Assembly: GCA_003344405.1 (NCBI GenBank)
Contig: NOWV01000222.1
Location: 47,428-111,427 of the forward strand
Length of the DNA stretch: 64,000 nucleotides
Source: Trichoplax sp. H2
Lineage: Eukaryota; Placozoa; Uniplacotomia; Trichoplacea
Reading direction: 5' to 3'
Under the pieces are notes generated by a model. That model ran no database searches. It had not been told where the DNA came from and saw nothing but the letters and a program-made list of their open reading frames with translations. Of this stretch, positions 39,901 to 52,600 are shown piece by piece (position 1 is the stretch's first letter; every line of letters begins with the position of its first letter). Both the position numbers and the translations under genes were made by a program.

Positions 39901-41766
39901 AAAGATTAGCTTAGATAATTTTATGCTCGATTTCCATAGTTCAATGTTCTGTCAAATAGTAGCTACGTGAATAAAATTAGCACCGTAATTAAAAAATCTT
40001 ATTCAATATTTTAAATTGATTAGGGATACCTGTTATCGTTGTTTCGATATCAGCCATCGTCAGATTTGATAGCTACGGCCAGGATGAGAGGTCGAAATTA
40101 ACAATTTATTATGATTTGACGTCTTTTGATTACTTACTGATATTTTAATTTTCATCAGATGCTGGCTATCTTATGAGAATGGATTTATTTGGGCTTTTAT
40201 TGCTCCAGTTATAGCAATTTTATGTGTAAGTACAAACTATAAGCTACCGTATAGATTGATATCCCGTAAATAGATGAGCTGCGATTAGTTAAATGAGAAA
40301 AGCTCGGTCGGTAGATTACATTTAACGTACCAAAGAGATTAAACATCATTTATTGATCCGATTTAAAATTTTATTTCGGTGAATAGAACACTTTTAAAAA
40401 AGTAATATCGATATCTGTTTATTATATTTTAATGCTGCTACTGGATAAACTGGTATACTGTAGTATCGCATCAGATCGAAGGGCATTGCAGTGGAAGGTC
40501 AAAACAACTCATTGCTAAAGCTCACTTTGAATAATTTTGTAAACTTTTAGGCTAATATCATCATCATGGTTGCTGTAGTTAAAATATCACTTGCTGCAAA
40601 CGTAGCAGTATCGCGTGAAAGTAGAAATTCGCTTATTGTGAAGTCAAAGTAAGTTAATGTATTATAATTTTGAAAATGACTTTATCATAACTTGATGATG
40701 GAGTGTATAATTGGAAAGAATAGTGCGTAGAGCTTTGAATGAAACCAACTAAGTAATTGTATCTTGCACGAATATAGATCCTTAGTTAAGGCAACAGCTG
40801 TCTTATTTCCGATTTTGGGAATGACTTGGGCATTTGGATTGATCCCTGCAACACAACAAACCATCATATTTAGCTATTTATTCGTCATATGCAACTCTCT
40901 ACAGGTGCGAATTTTTATATTCCATCATTAAAGCTGCATATGTACACCTAGAAATAGAGCAAGGATCTCTTTCAATTAATATCTAGGGGGCCTTTATTTT
41001 CCTGTTTCACTGCATTTTTAATTCAGAGGTAAGGCATGCACATAGGTTAAAGATCGCTGTGTATACCTTATTTGAAACTTAATGACTACTTTGTGTTAGA
41101 AGTATAAATATAAGTGTACTAACCGAAAGTCTAATTAACTATTTATGTGAACTAGCTTGCTACTGCAGTTCATTTATGCAGCACGTATATCTACTTTAGT
41201 ATTACTATGCCAGAAGATAATAATATGTATAAGATATCTTGATGTAGAATAATTATAATCAGTTATGGACATTAGCCGTAACCTCGATAGTAGATGTTTA
41301 CTTTCTGTAGGATTATTTCAAGATGCAGTGATCGCCGTCGATAAAACATTGTTGCCATTTATGAAAGAAGAGTCTATGTCGATAACGAAGCTGTGCTACA
41401 TCACTGACATTTTATTCTCATTGGATATTTAGGTACGACAAGCCTATAACATCGTTATTCGAAGGAAAACAACTGTGATATCGTTACATCAGCAAAGTTC
41501 AAGGGTATGTCTAGCATTACTTGAATAGGTTTAGAGAGTATAATGCTCGATCACGTCAAAACATGATGTCTACGTTATTACTTTAAATATGTTAATACAA
41601 TCGCCAATTGGGTACATGTGTAGAAAGTATCTTATTTGCCTTGCTTCTGTTTCTTTCTTTTACATGAAATATCCACCAACAGAGAAAATTGACTACTCAA
41701 TTTAGCTCTACCGGTCCGGGCGATACCCGATTTGAAATTAAATTTGGAGGTTCAACGCTCGTCTAA
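30996..41766 (+). CDS. adhesion GPCR: two C-type lectin domains + Ser/Thr stalk + GAIN/GPS + 7TM
   Basis: Exons traced in phase: 30996-31028 (likely), 33131-33535 (lectin 1, PAYWIGLKYQ), 34186-34302, 34411-34461, 34756-35163 (lectin 2, AFWIGLRQYP), 35421-36304 (Ser/Thr-rich stalk), 36893-37054, 37186-37236, 37343-37442, 37608-37736, 37922-38003, 38524-38629, 38864-38916 (GAIN, CVFWKNQA), 39055-39166 (GPS, CSCDHLTHFALLL), 39284-39399 (TM1), 39543-39642 (TM2), 39733-39883 (TM3, LATFSWMLVEGIHLY), 40024-40090 (TM4), 40159-40225 (TM5), 40551-40648, 40778-40904 (TM6, ILGMTWAFGLIP), 40987-41028 (TM7, GAFIFLFHCIFNSE), 41433-41504 and 41683-41766. Cleavage residues H-L-T are intact. The lectin domains lack a full EPN/QPD plus WND set, so calcium-dependent sugar binding is uncertain. 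The C-terminus STLV fits a class I PDZ ligand. The gene is paralogous to the minus-strand receptor at 5,946-15,220, with matching 7TM exon lengths. Confidence 0.9.
36576..36827. repeat. two-copy tandem repeat, period 135 bp, inside an intron
   Basis: The units at 36,576-36,692 and 36,711-36,827 share AATCTTGATATAAAA, TTCTAATTAGTCAATAGTAA, CCCAGCATAGTGAAACATTT, ATATAAACTAAA and AATTATACCAGGTGCT, with about ten substitutions. They lie in the intron between the Ser/Thr stalk exon and the first GAIN exon of the plus-strand receptor. Nothing suggests coding. Confidence 0.85.
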
Positions 41767-42879
41767 TGGCCACAGTCAATCTTGATAGTCATAACTAGGA
41801 CACCAGCATTCATTTTTAGTTAATGCTGGATTGATTTAACTTGGTATTTAGCAATTATTATCGATCGGATAGAATGGTTCCATTCTATCCTGATGTTCTA
41901 TCACTGTTCTTCCTCTCAATTTCTCTAAATAACTATAGTTATGATCACTCATCGCTGATATTATAGAACATATTTGGACGTATTGCTAACATGATATTGA
42001 TCATTTTGCAAAGTCTTTGATAACGCTACTTTTAAAAGCTACATGTCATGTTTGCTATCCTATTTTATCGCTAGTTTTGATTGATGCATTCAACAGCAGC
42101 TTTAACAAGTCTAGTAAGCTTGTAATTTAAAGGATAACATGAACTGCCATCATGACTGGACTCGGTTACCGTACCTCATAAACATAGAATTGCCATAATC
42201 CTACCTTTGTATTAGAATATTGTTCTTTTTTTGTTTTTGTATGGTATTGACAGTGAACAATTTATCATGTCGATGACAATATGGATTGGCAATAAAAGAA
42301 GTGAATTGAAAACAAGTTGCTTTCACCGATGTGGTATAAACTTGCATGTAGGAATAACGGAAGGGATAGTACTATACCGTAGAGTTGTGTATTGCCTAGG
42401 GGTTAGCCCATTCCCCTAGTATGATGCTTTTGATCAGGGTCAGAATGGCACCTACAAGACGATCGTTGAAGATGCAGTCAATGAAAGATTGAACTGCTAA
42501 ACAAGGCTAGCTGTAAACCACAACGATTGACCATCTAAAACAAGGCTAGCAGTAAACCACAACATCTGTAGATATGGCATGATTGCATGTAATCGTGTTC
42601 TCGTTCATTCTCTTGCTAACGATCATGCCAGTGTCATGGATGACTATAAGATGGAAACGCTTCCGTCTGGCGATTTGTTTACCCCCTCAAATCAATAACA
42701 CCAGTCGACTTTAGAGAATGGACAGTCGTCGTTGCATAGTTCTACTCAGCTTACAGTACAGTCGATCTATCAGTAATGATATTTCTTGTATGTCTAAAGA
42801 TTAATTCTAATCATGAACTGATCCAATACTGATTTCTTCCCGCTGTTGGGTCGATTCTGATTGTCTACAGTGTGTCGAC
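41767..42879. other. intergenic stretch, nothing recognised
   Basis: This is the 3' flank of the plus-strand receptor. A local direct repeat of about 25 bp (AACAAGGCTAGC(T/A)GTAAACCACAAC) sits near 42,500 and 42,540. No exon is supported. Confidence 0.5.
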
Positions 42880-45560
42880 GGATTGGTGAGGTAGAAGCCA
42901 TTCAAAGTAAGTGCTTGACATTGGACTAGAAAACTGGTCAGGAAGTAGTTCGTGACCTAAAATGACTCCATACTGCAATAAAAAGGCATGCAAGCCATCA
43001 CTAGCCCATTGCACAAGGTTGTGCTGATCTGTCTGCGTGCCATTGCAGCCAAAATTGAAAGTCTATTTCTTGCAAACGCAAAGATAGAATGGATGGCTAA
43101 ACCTCTTTCGACCTCAGTCATACACAACTGCAGGTCTTGTAGCTCTCTTTTTGAATGTGTTCCGTACGGTGCGGACGCCAGGATGGACTTGGGAAATGGT
43201 CAAAAGGTCCCTGACATTGATTGACTAGCCTGCAGTATAATGAAGTACTGGAATGTACGGTACGGACGCCGGCATGGACTTGGGAAATGGTCAAAAGGTC
43301 CCTGATATTGATTGACTAGCCTATAGTATAATGAATGTATCAAAGTATTGGAATGTACGGTACGGACGCCGTCATGGACTTGGGAAGTAGTGAAAAGGTC
43401 CCTGACATTGATTGACTGGCCTAGAGTACAGCATAATGTATCAACGTACTGGAATATACGGTACGGACGGTGGGATGGACTCGGGCAGTACAATGAATAT
43501 TGCGTCATAAGGGTGCTGTAGTGTACAGTACATCATTGTCATATTGAAGGCAGAAAGGGAGCGACTGTAGGCTGTATCAGAAGCCGATAGCAATGTTGGA
43601 AGCTATCAGCTTCAGCTATGGCTGTATCAGACTGCCATATACAGTTGAAGCTAGTTGAGGCTAGNNNNNNNNNNNNNNNNNNNNTTGCAGCCAAAATTGA
43701 AAGTCTATTTCTTGCAAAGGCAAAGATAGAATGGATAGCTAAACCTCTTTCGACCTCAGTCATACACAACTGCAGGTCTTGTAGCTCTCTTTTTGAATCT
43801 GTTCCGTACGGTGCGGACGCCAGGATGGACTTGGGAAATCGTCAAAAGGTCCCTGACATTGATTGACTAGCCTTTAGTATAATGAAGTACTGGAATGTAC
43901 GGTACGGACGCCAGGATGGACTTGGGAAATCGTCAAAAGGTTCCTGACATTGATTGACTAGCCTTTAGTATAATGAAGTTTGAAGTAGTGGAATGTACGG
44001 TACGGATGCCAGGATGGACTTGGGAAATCGTCAAAAGGTTCCTGACATTGATTGACTAGCCTGTAGTATAATGAACGTATCAAAGTAGTGGAATGTACGG
44101 TACGGACGCCGGCATGGACTTGGGAAATCGTCAAAAGGTCCCTGACATTGATTGACTGGCCTAGAGTACGGCATAATGGATTAACGTACTGGAATGTACG
44201 GTACGGACGTTGGGATGGACTCGGGAAGTAGTGAAAAGGTCCCTGACATTGATTGACTAGCCTGCAGTATAATGAGTGTATCAAAGTACTAGAATGGACG
44301 GTACGGACGCCGGCATGGACTCGGGAAGTAGTGAAAAGGTCTCTGACATTGATTGATTGACTGTCCTATAGTACAGCATAATGTATCAACGTACTGGAAT
44401 GTACGGTACGGACGATGGGATGGACTTGGGAAGTAGTGAAAAGGTCCCTGACATTGATTGACTAGCCTGCAGTATAATGAAGTAATGGAATGTACGTACG
44501 GTACGGACGCCGGCATGGACTTGGGAAATCGTGAAAAGGTCCCTGACATTGATTGACTAGCCTGCAGTATAATGAATGTATCAAAGTGATCAAAGTGTTG
44601 GAATGGACGGTACGGACGCCGGCATGGACTTGTACGGCATAATGTATCAACGTACTGGAATGTACGGTACGGACGTTGGGATGGACTCGGGAAGTAGTGA
44701 AAAGGTCCCTGACATTAATTGACTGTCCTATAGTACTGTACTGTACAGTACAGTACAGTATGCTGTATCAAAATACTTGAATATTGCGTCATAAGGGTGC
44801 TGTAGTGTACAGTACATCATTGTCATATTGAAGGCAGAAAGGGAGCGACTGTAGACTGTATCAGAAGCCGATAGGAATGATGGAAGCTATCAGCTTCAGC
44901 TATGGCTGTATCAGACTGCCATATACAGTTGAAGCTAGTTGAGGCTAGCCGAAGCAGCAATAACTCGACACGGTAAGTTAGCAGTCTACTAGTATGTTTT
45001 TATTCTCTACTCTCGGTTAAGTGCCCATACGCAGCTATTTCTTTCAGTATCTTACGTACCATACGGACGCCGGGATGGCGGGATGGAATTGGGACGTCCA
45101 CTCGTCCAGTGAAAGGTCCCTTGACATTGATTCACTAGCCTACAGCACAGTATTGTACAGTACAATGTACAGTAGCATACAGTACTGTAGTCAGTGTACT
45201 GGAGACTCTACCAAGGCAATATTGCATCATTACGGAGAGGCGACCGTATTGAAGGCAGAAGGAGAGCTTCAATCGTATGACGGCTCAGGCGTAAACATGA
45301 TACAGTACTGTACTCTGTGTACTGTACACTGTACACTGTACATTGTGGAGTTTCTGCTGCCTCGGCTAGCCGCAACTGTAATGCACAGTATCAGACTGTG
45401 ACAGTGGATAGCGACACTAGACAGGATGCAGGCCACGTGCTGTCGGTAAAATTGGAATTTCATGAGAGCAACAATTTGTCACGTCCAACCAGAGCGTACA
45501 CTACAGTAGACCATGTTGAAAGGTCCTCCTCCAGTGGGTAGACTGCCTCCATACAATCAG
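42880..45560. repeat. minisatellite block of about 100-bp units with duplicated flanks and an assembly gap
   Basis: The unit contains GGAATGTACGGTACGGACG, a GGATGGACTTGGGAA segment, AAAAGGTCCCTGACATTGAT and TGACTAGCCT..AGTATAATG. Unit starts recur at about 43,251, 43,351, 43,452, 43,893, 43,991, 44,091, 44,192, 44,292 and onward to about 44,720, with a diverged unit near 45,055. The single-copy lead-in at 43,043-43,200 is repeated at 43,685-43,840, and the exit segment at about 43,490-43,664 is repeated at about 44,774-44,949, so the whole block is present twice. The unit is richer in GC and in GTAC palindromes than its surroundings. Open frames inside are shadows of the repeat. Confidence 0.9.
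43665..43684. other. assembly gap (20 N)
   Basis: Twenty undetermined bases sit exactly between the two copies of the duplicated minisatellite block. True size is unknown; a run of 20 suggests a placeholder. The duplication on either side may be real or may be a collapse or join error. Confidence 0.99.
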
Positions 45561-45821
45561 GCTTCCGCTCCCAAGTGTGTGGGCTGGATATTTTCCTGCC
45601 TAACATTAGCAGTCATGGTACCAGAACAGCACAACACAACCGTAGTGTATCCTATCATTTGCACCAATGGTGGTTGGTAGACTTGAAGATACCAGCACCA
45701 CCGTACTAGACTGGACAAGCATTCAGAAATTGACGTGACACCGATACAGTCGATCGATCGCCAGTGGCGTCATACCACTACAGGAGTGACCACTGCATAG
45801 ACGTCAGGCCATTGAATCAAA

Positions 45822-47725
45822 ATGGAGGAATATGCAAGAGAACCTTGGTGAGCTGCAATTGATTTTCTTGTCCGTAATTTATTCGATGTCAAGAAAGTAA
45901 AAATACCCTGATAGAGGGTTACATGGGGTGATTACGAGTTGCTAATACTTGTTCTATTTGATTTCATAGTCCGTATCGAATCATCGATGATTGCGGTGGA
46001 GCGTTTTCCATGGGTTGCATCGGTGGAGGAGTATTTTCCCTTGTTAAAGGCTATCGCAATTCCCCTCCGGTAAGTACCAAGAGCACAGGCAAAAGATAAA
46101 AAGAGTCAGCATCACCCTGATAGTGGTATAAGCTAGCTTAGACGTTTATTAATGGAGACTCAATTGGATAAAGTACTTTTAAATGTCTACGACATATTGT
46201 GTACTCTGCCAAGTCAGTCGATGAAGCATGAGTTAGTGAATGGAAGAAATAGATCGTTTTGAGTAGCTGGAGGAATACTCTTGTCTTGTACAACAGTTCT
46301 ACAGGTTGATGATATCCTTGTTTAGGACGACTAGTGAGTCATCCATGAAACCAGTTAGACGTAGTATGCAATCATTTTTGGTTAAAGGTATCTGTTGCAT
46401 TCCATTCACTCTTGCAATGTCTTAGCCAGGAGTAGCTGTACACCATAACATACGTATCGTTACATCTGCTTTCCACACATGAATGGATTGTAGAAACATG
46501 GAGACAGTATGCAAGACAAGTGTTCCAACGAATCCATGAATTCGTACCAGCTAATGCTCGACATCCACTCTCCATTAGCTTACACTTAAAAGTAGCGATC
46601 AATGTTGATGCCAAAGTGGCTAAACGCCATTATCCAATGCCAATAGGATTAGTAAGTTGTATTTGCGTTTTTGTTATAGGGCAAGAGATTAGTTGGAAGC
46701 ATTACCGCTATTAAAACTAGAGCGCCTGTTTTAGGAGGTAAAGGAAACGTTGCTATTGTTAATGTTGCTAAAGAAAGCACAGATTGCTGCTAGTAATGAC
46801 TATATCCGGCTGTTAGTAAATTGAACCATAAAAAGACTAGTGGACAGTAGACTAATAACGCTGTTCAATTGCTTGTTTCCATAAATAGGAAATTTTGCTG
46901 TATGGGGTGGACTGTTTTCAACCTTTGATTGCTGTCTAATTAAACTACGCAATAAAGAAGATCCTTGGAATTCTATCGGTAGTGGAGCCTTAACTGGAGC
47001 TGTACTGGCTGCCAGAGGTAGGATACTCTGCTATCTACTTCATCTTGCCAAATTATTTTCTACTTAATCCATTGTACTTGATCCCATGATAACATCGGCC
47101 AATATCATGGTGTTGTCATCCTTATCATATGTATCAAAACCATGACCACAGATTCTAATCCTACATGATATTATTATTGTAATACGTATGCAACTTTTTT
47201 TCCTGTTACCAATAGGTGGTTTATCATCGTCGCTACGATCGGCTGCAGTAGGTGAGTTGATAGTTAGTTTTGAAATACTTTCTTTAACAACATGATCAAT
47301 ACTGCTTCTAGGACGAATTTCAAATATATCCTTTTGGCTAATCATCAAAAATGATCATGTTCAATTTACTGTATCATGCATAGGTGGTATCTTACTGGCT
47401 TTAATTGAAGGTGTTGGCATTGCCATTACAAGAATGACTGCAGAACAGTTCAAACCAGGTTAGACTACAGTATCTTGATAATCGATGTAGAGTAAAGTTG
47501 ATATCTATTTCGCTACTCCATGGATAGTATCCATATTGCAATTTAGTCCTACTACTGTACATAATCCGATTCCATCTTTACTCCAGCTTGAGGTGAACGT
47601 TACTAATATATAGCCCTATCTATGCCTATTTGATAGTGATGCCACAACTGCCAGATCCAGTCCAATTACCACCACCGAAACCACTCAACACTCCTTCGTC
47701 CAATGAAGAAATCCAATTTCAATAA
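45822..47725 (+). CDS. TIMM17: TIM17, mitochondrial inner-membrane import translocase subunit
   Basis: Six exons in phase (45822-45847, 45970-46069, 46680-46737, 46889-47017, 47384-47458, 47637-47725) give 158 residues, a normal size for the family. The start [20 protein letters not shown] and the segments [49 protein letters not shown] and [13 protein letters not shown] are near-diagnostic of Tim17. Four hydrophobic Gly-rich helices are expected, then a short Pro-rich tail ([13 protein letters not shown]). Tim17 is a core subunit of TIM23, which moves presequence proteins across or into the inner membrane. The N-terminal acidic residues and the conserved cysteines are kept. The start is fixed by the family N-terminus. 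A minisatellite block lies just upstream. Confidence 0.97.
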
Positions 47726-49689
47726 CACAGCCAATTCTCGTATTATTGTATCTTATTATTATACCTAATTTCTGTAAAATGTAGCCCAATTATCAAAGTG
47801 ATATTGTTGACATATTTTAGGCTCATTGCCTTAATTGAAGGATAAAATTGAAATTTAGGAGCATCATACGATTAACGTTAATTTTGAATTGCATTCAATG
47901 TACTGTAATAACCAGATCGTCTACTGTTTTATCTCTATCGACCGTTATTTAATTGGTATTATATTATTGAAGTTACACTTGATTAATGGCATAGTTAAGC
48001 GATGGCTAAAATCCTTATGTTGATGCGTCTATTGATATACATTGCATATACATGTTTTTGTATATATGTATATGTTTTGCGTTTTGTATTGCTGACACAT
48101 ATTGCTAACTGATGTCATCTTGCCAACAATTGAAGATATATCGAAAGGCAATCGGTGAAGACCCTTTTTAGATCGTGCTTGAGCTTAAAATGGTTATAAA
48201 GTGGATCTTTATTTTTGTTGCTAACGACGCATTTCATGCCTTTCGCAACAGTTATATAGGCAGAGACTACTGCGTCGATTCTACATCGTTTCAACCATCT
48301 CTGTTTGATAGGAATAACACTATTTTTAATGAACACATCTTGCTTTTTCGCTTTATGCTTACGGTTCTACCCTATGAACGCTTATGGTTACTATCCAGTA
48401 AAGTAGTTGAGTGATAGAGGAGTATGTCAATACTTCTGATCATACTTTGCTGAGATTCATTCTGACATTTTTTTTTCCAACACAAATAGGATGTATGTAT
48501 GAAAGCTTGATAAAGTAACAATTCTACGGTAATAAAGACTTGAGCTAAACTAGACATTACTATCGCGAGATTCTATTATCTGCCATATCCATAGGAATGG
48601 GTATACTTTAATTGCAAGTCCTGCCAACACTTTTATAGTCGTACATAGAAACATCTCTACTGCCATTGACCCATTTTAGTAATCCATGTCCAGCATCTAG
48701 GCACATACTGTAACTGTATCGACTGTCAATGTGTAAGTTAAGTAGTTCCGTGATGATTGCAACTGCTAGATTGTGGTTGCTGTTCCAGCTCATAACTCTA
48801 AACTTAACGATGCGATAGCAAAGTTAAGCTATGACTTTCGACTAAAACTCTTGCTCTTATGCTTGCCCTACATGCGAGTAATGTATCTTTAAAGATGCAT
48901 CAACGCTTGGATAGCTACTGTACAAGAGCAAATAGAGCTGTCTAGATTGGACTATTTTCTTAAAACATTTTGAAGAAGACATAAAACCAGTTGTAAGGTA
49001 CAAAAAATGCTAGCCTTATGGACAGTTGCTTGTTTTATTTGATAGTATACAGCATGCTAGAAGTCATCAAGCCAGTCTTTGCGCATTAACTGATGGGCTA
49101 CTTTATATTTCATTATTCAAAGGCCAAGATACGCCATAGATACTGTACATATATATACACGTACAGTAGTGACAGGGTTGTCCAGCACTAGTACTATATT
49201 ATGCTGTATATACTGCTGCTACGGGTTTAGTAAACCCTAATCACTTCCACATCGATTTCTCCTACACTTGTTCAAACACTAAAGCAGTTTGTGTATTGAA
49301 GAAGTTCCATTTCCATGTCGATTTTTGGCGTACATCTCGCTAAAAACAGCACAGCCCTTTCTAACCTGCTTTCTAATACGCTCTGTATAGAATATGGAGA
49401 AGTATAGGATAGAGTTCAGCACTGTGTGCAGGTAAAAGAACCTTTTACCTCCATGGTCTATCTATCTATCCCTGGGATCAAGATGGATAGGATCAATTCG
49501 ATGAAACTCTATTAAACAAGTAATTGTTGCCTGTAGCTCAATCTCCATATTGATCCGCCATTGAAAGCGGCAGAAAAATTGCATCAATGCCTTTTTGAAG
49601 CTAAACCACTCAACTGGATTCCTACTACTAGAAGATGACTGTCGTGTCCACTCTGTTTTGGACACTTAGGTATTGCAACCCAAATCAAC
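47726..49689. other. intergenic stretch between TIM17 and the KMT2E-type gene
   Basis: No exon is supported. Short open frames at 48,115-48,600 have no recognisable domain and overlap on both strands. Palindromic GTAC/TACAGTA tracts occur near 49,140-49,210 and 49,730-49,770. Confidence 0.5.
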
Positions 49690-52600
49690 ATGGCCGCCGC
49701 AACACCAGCTGACACCGTCTCTGAGACACAGTACAGTACCAGAGACCCTAGAATACAGTATACTGTACTGTAAGGTCTTGAGCTATGGATTGTAGCAGCA
49801 GCAAGCCATTAACGCAATAGCTTCCAACTCTGTTGTGGCGCGTTGGCAGAAGGAAAGGGAAGCCTGTTGTAGCTAAAATTATCATCACAACATCGATTTA
49901 AAGGCAAGGTAAGAGAATAGATTAGCCATTGGATGCCATAGGAAGATATTGGCACATGATAGTATGCTTAAAGCAAGACTGTTTCTTCATGAGTTGACTT
50001 TGTGCTGGCGCTAAAACAATTCATCAGAGAGGATATGAATGTCCAAGATAAAATGGAAACTCCATCGTCTCCAACGGATCTTTGCAAGCCTTACGCTGTT
50101 GTTGCTGAATTACCTTATCCTGTAAGCGATGACCATGCTCTTCCTTTTCACGATCATCGCTACACAGTAAAGATGGAGTGAGAGAGTAGAGTCTATGGCT
50201 CAAATTCAATCGATAGGCAATTGTTACAGTACAGGACTTGGCATTCTTGCAATGCCATCGAGCGATATCTACTAGGAAATCTTGGGATAGATTGTCTTGG
50301 CCCAAAATCATAAAATGCATCCTTTTATTTCTTTCTAGGATCATAATTATGGCCAGAAACAACCTGTACGACAACAAACTTCACCACAAGCGTCAGATAC
50401 TGGTGTCACAAGGTGTATATGGTAAGTTGGACAAGAAATAATTCAACATGAATTCCATCCAAGAATGCCATTCATCAATGTTATTGGCATTTCTATCGAA
50501 ATGCATATAGGAATCATACTCTCGACTACACTAATTCAATGACAAGATGACGGCTACATTGATGATCAATCAATAGCCTATTTTATATATTTAAATCCAT
50601 CGCCATTCATGCTTAATCCAATGATTGATTGCCTTTTTTTAGTGGTATGGAACACGATGATGGCTACATGATCTGTTGTGATAAATGCGGGTAAAGTACT
50701 TTCTAGTAGTTGGTACTTATGATGCAATAGCTTACACCAATGAAGCATGCTATTAATAGATCGTTATAACTTGATTTTGGATATGATAGTGTTTGGCAAC
50801 ATTTATTATGTATGGGAATCCATAGTGATGACATACCTGAACTTTACTTTTGTGAACAATGCCATCCTAGGTAAGACCATCAATATGTATCATTGCTAAT
50901 ACTGATGCCTTAGTATCAACTAGAATTGAACGATATTCCATTACTATGTAACTATAATGTAGGCCTGTTGATGCTGAGCGTGCTAAAGTAGCACAGTTGA
51001 AAAAGTTAGAAGAAATGAAAGGTAGGGATGCCTTACTCATGACGACAGCTAAGCGATCACCGTTATCAAGTTATACTTTCAAATTATCAGTGTTATAGTA
51101 TACGTAGTTTTAAAAATGATGCTCATTAAAGTAAGCTTGACATTCCTGTTACATTTATCGATTCACATTTACTATAGAAGAAGATGCAGAAGACGATGAT
51201 GACGATGATGCCGATCATAAGAAGGGCATGATAGATCTGAAAAAGAAGAAACAGACAAAAGGCAAGCAGCCTAAACTAAAGGTAAAAACTGAAATCAGTT
51301 ATGACACTAAGTTTTCGTTGCTAAAAAATGTTGCAATAAAATCAACTAATTCTTCAATGTAATTAAAAATGTTATCCACATAGCCTCAGGGAATTCAGAA
51401 ACGAAGCAAATTAAAGGTAGTACAGTTGCTTTTTTTTTATCAATCTTATAAACACTTTAATTGGTAATATTACAATTCAACATTAAATGTTATCTATTTA
51501 TTATCGCAATAGGAACATTCAACCAGTGAAAGTAAGATTAATATTTTTATGTATAAAACTCACCATACAATTCTAAAGCGAATGATATTTTTCGCAGTTG
51601 TCTATATTTATGTTTAAATCCATTTGCGCTTCACTTAATATAATTGTAATTATATGATGATAGATCCTTATCTCGTTGCCAAGCAAAAGTGGAGAAATTA
51701 TTATAGGTATTGACAGTTAGTCCATTTCCTCATTCATTTAATTTAAATTATTATCGTGTTGTAGGCCTTATTTTTGAAAATGTTTTATTAGGAAAAAATA
51801 TGAGTTGACTGATGAATCCAAATACGATCAAAATTTATTAGAAACTCCAATTTTCTACCGAAATGTAAGCATCTCCTGCTTAATTCGTCTATAGTATGAA
51901 ATAATAAAATGATTACCGAATAAGTGTAATTTTTTCTTTATTGTATAAACTGCTGCAATGTTGAAAACTGTTTGCACTGATGTATCTGCTTAATGTATAG
52001 TCCATTTCCAAAGATTCGTTAAAATTCCTGGATGAAGTGACTATCGCCGCATCGATTGGAAAACATATGAAGGTTAATATTCTTAGCTTGCCTAAGATCA
52101 TCACTATCTTTTTAATAATAATCCCTCTCTTGTTGACTTGACTGTGTTTTAATTTCTATGTCGTTCATCGACTTCCTGCTAGGCCTTATTTGCTAATCGA
52201 GATATTCTGCAAGAGCAAATTGTTATCGTATATCAGGTATACCGTATAGGGCATATGACATGTCTTTAATATAATGTATCAACTACTTGTCAGGTAATAT
52301 CGTTCGTTGCCTTTTGTACTTACTGAAACCCAACTTTTTTACAGGGTCATTACTATTCAGAAAAAAAATTTAAAGAAGCGAACTCCGAATTAATCGGGTA
52401 GCGTAATAATTTTAACGGTTATTTTTATTCCTATCCCTACTGATAGAATTTACGCTGTTATATTTCCTTAGAGCTTGTCCCTTTATCTTAACCTACGCGC
52501 TTGACGAGAGTGAAAATGACATTAGTATTGATCTAAGGTAAGAGATGTTAGAAATATTTGACAAGGGTATCACAAATTGACATCCAAGAAAAGATGCTTT

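Noticed and set aside
43200-44650. Several overlapping frames with repeated PSPSHRPYRTFQYV-like peptides
   Set aside because: They follow the non-coding about 100-bp minisatellite on the minus strand, shift frame between units, and one crosses the N gap.
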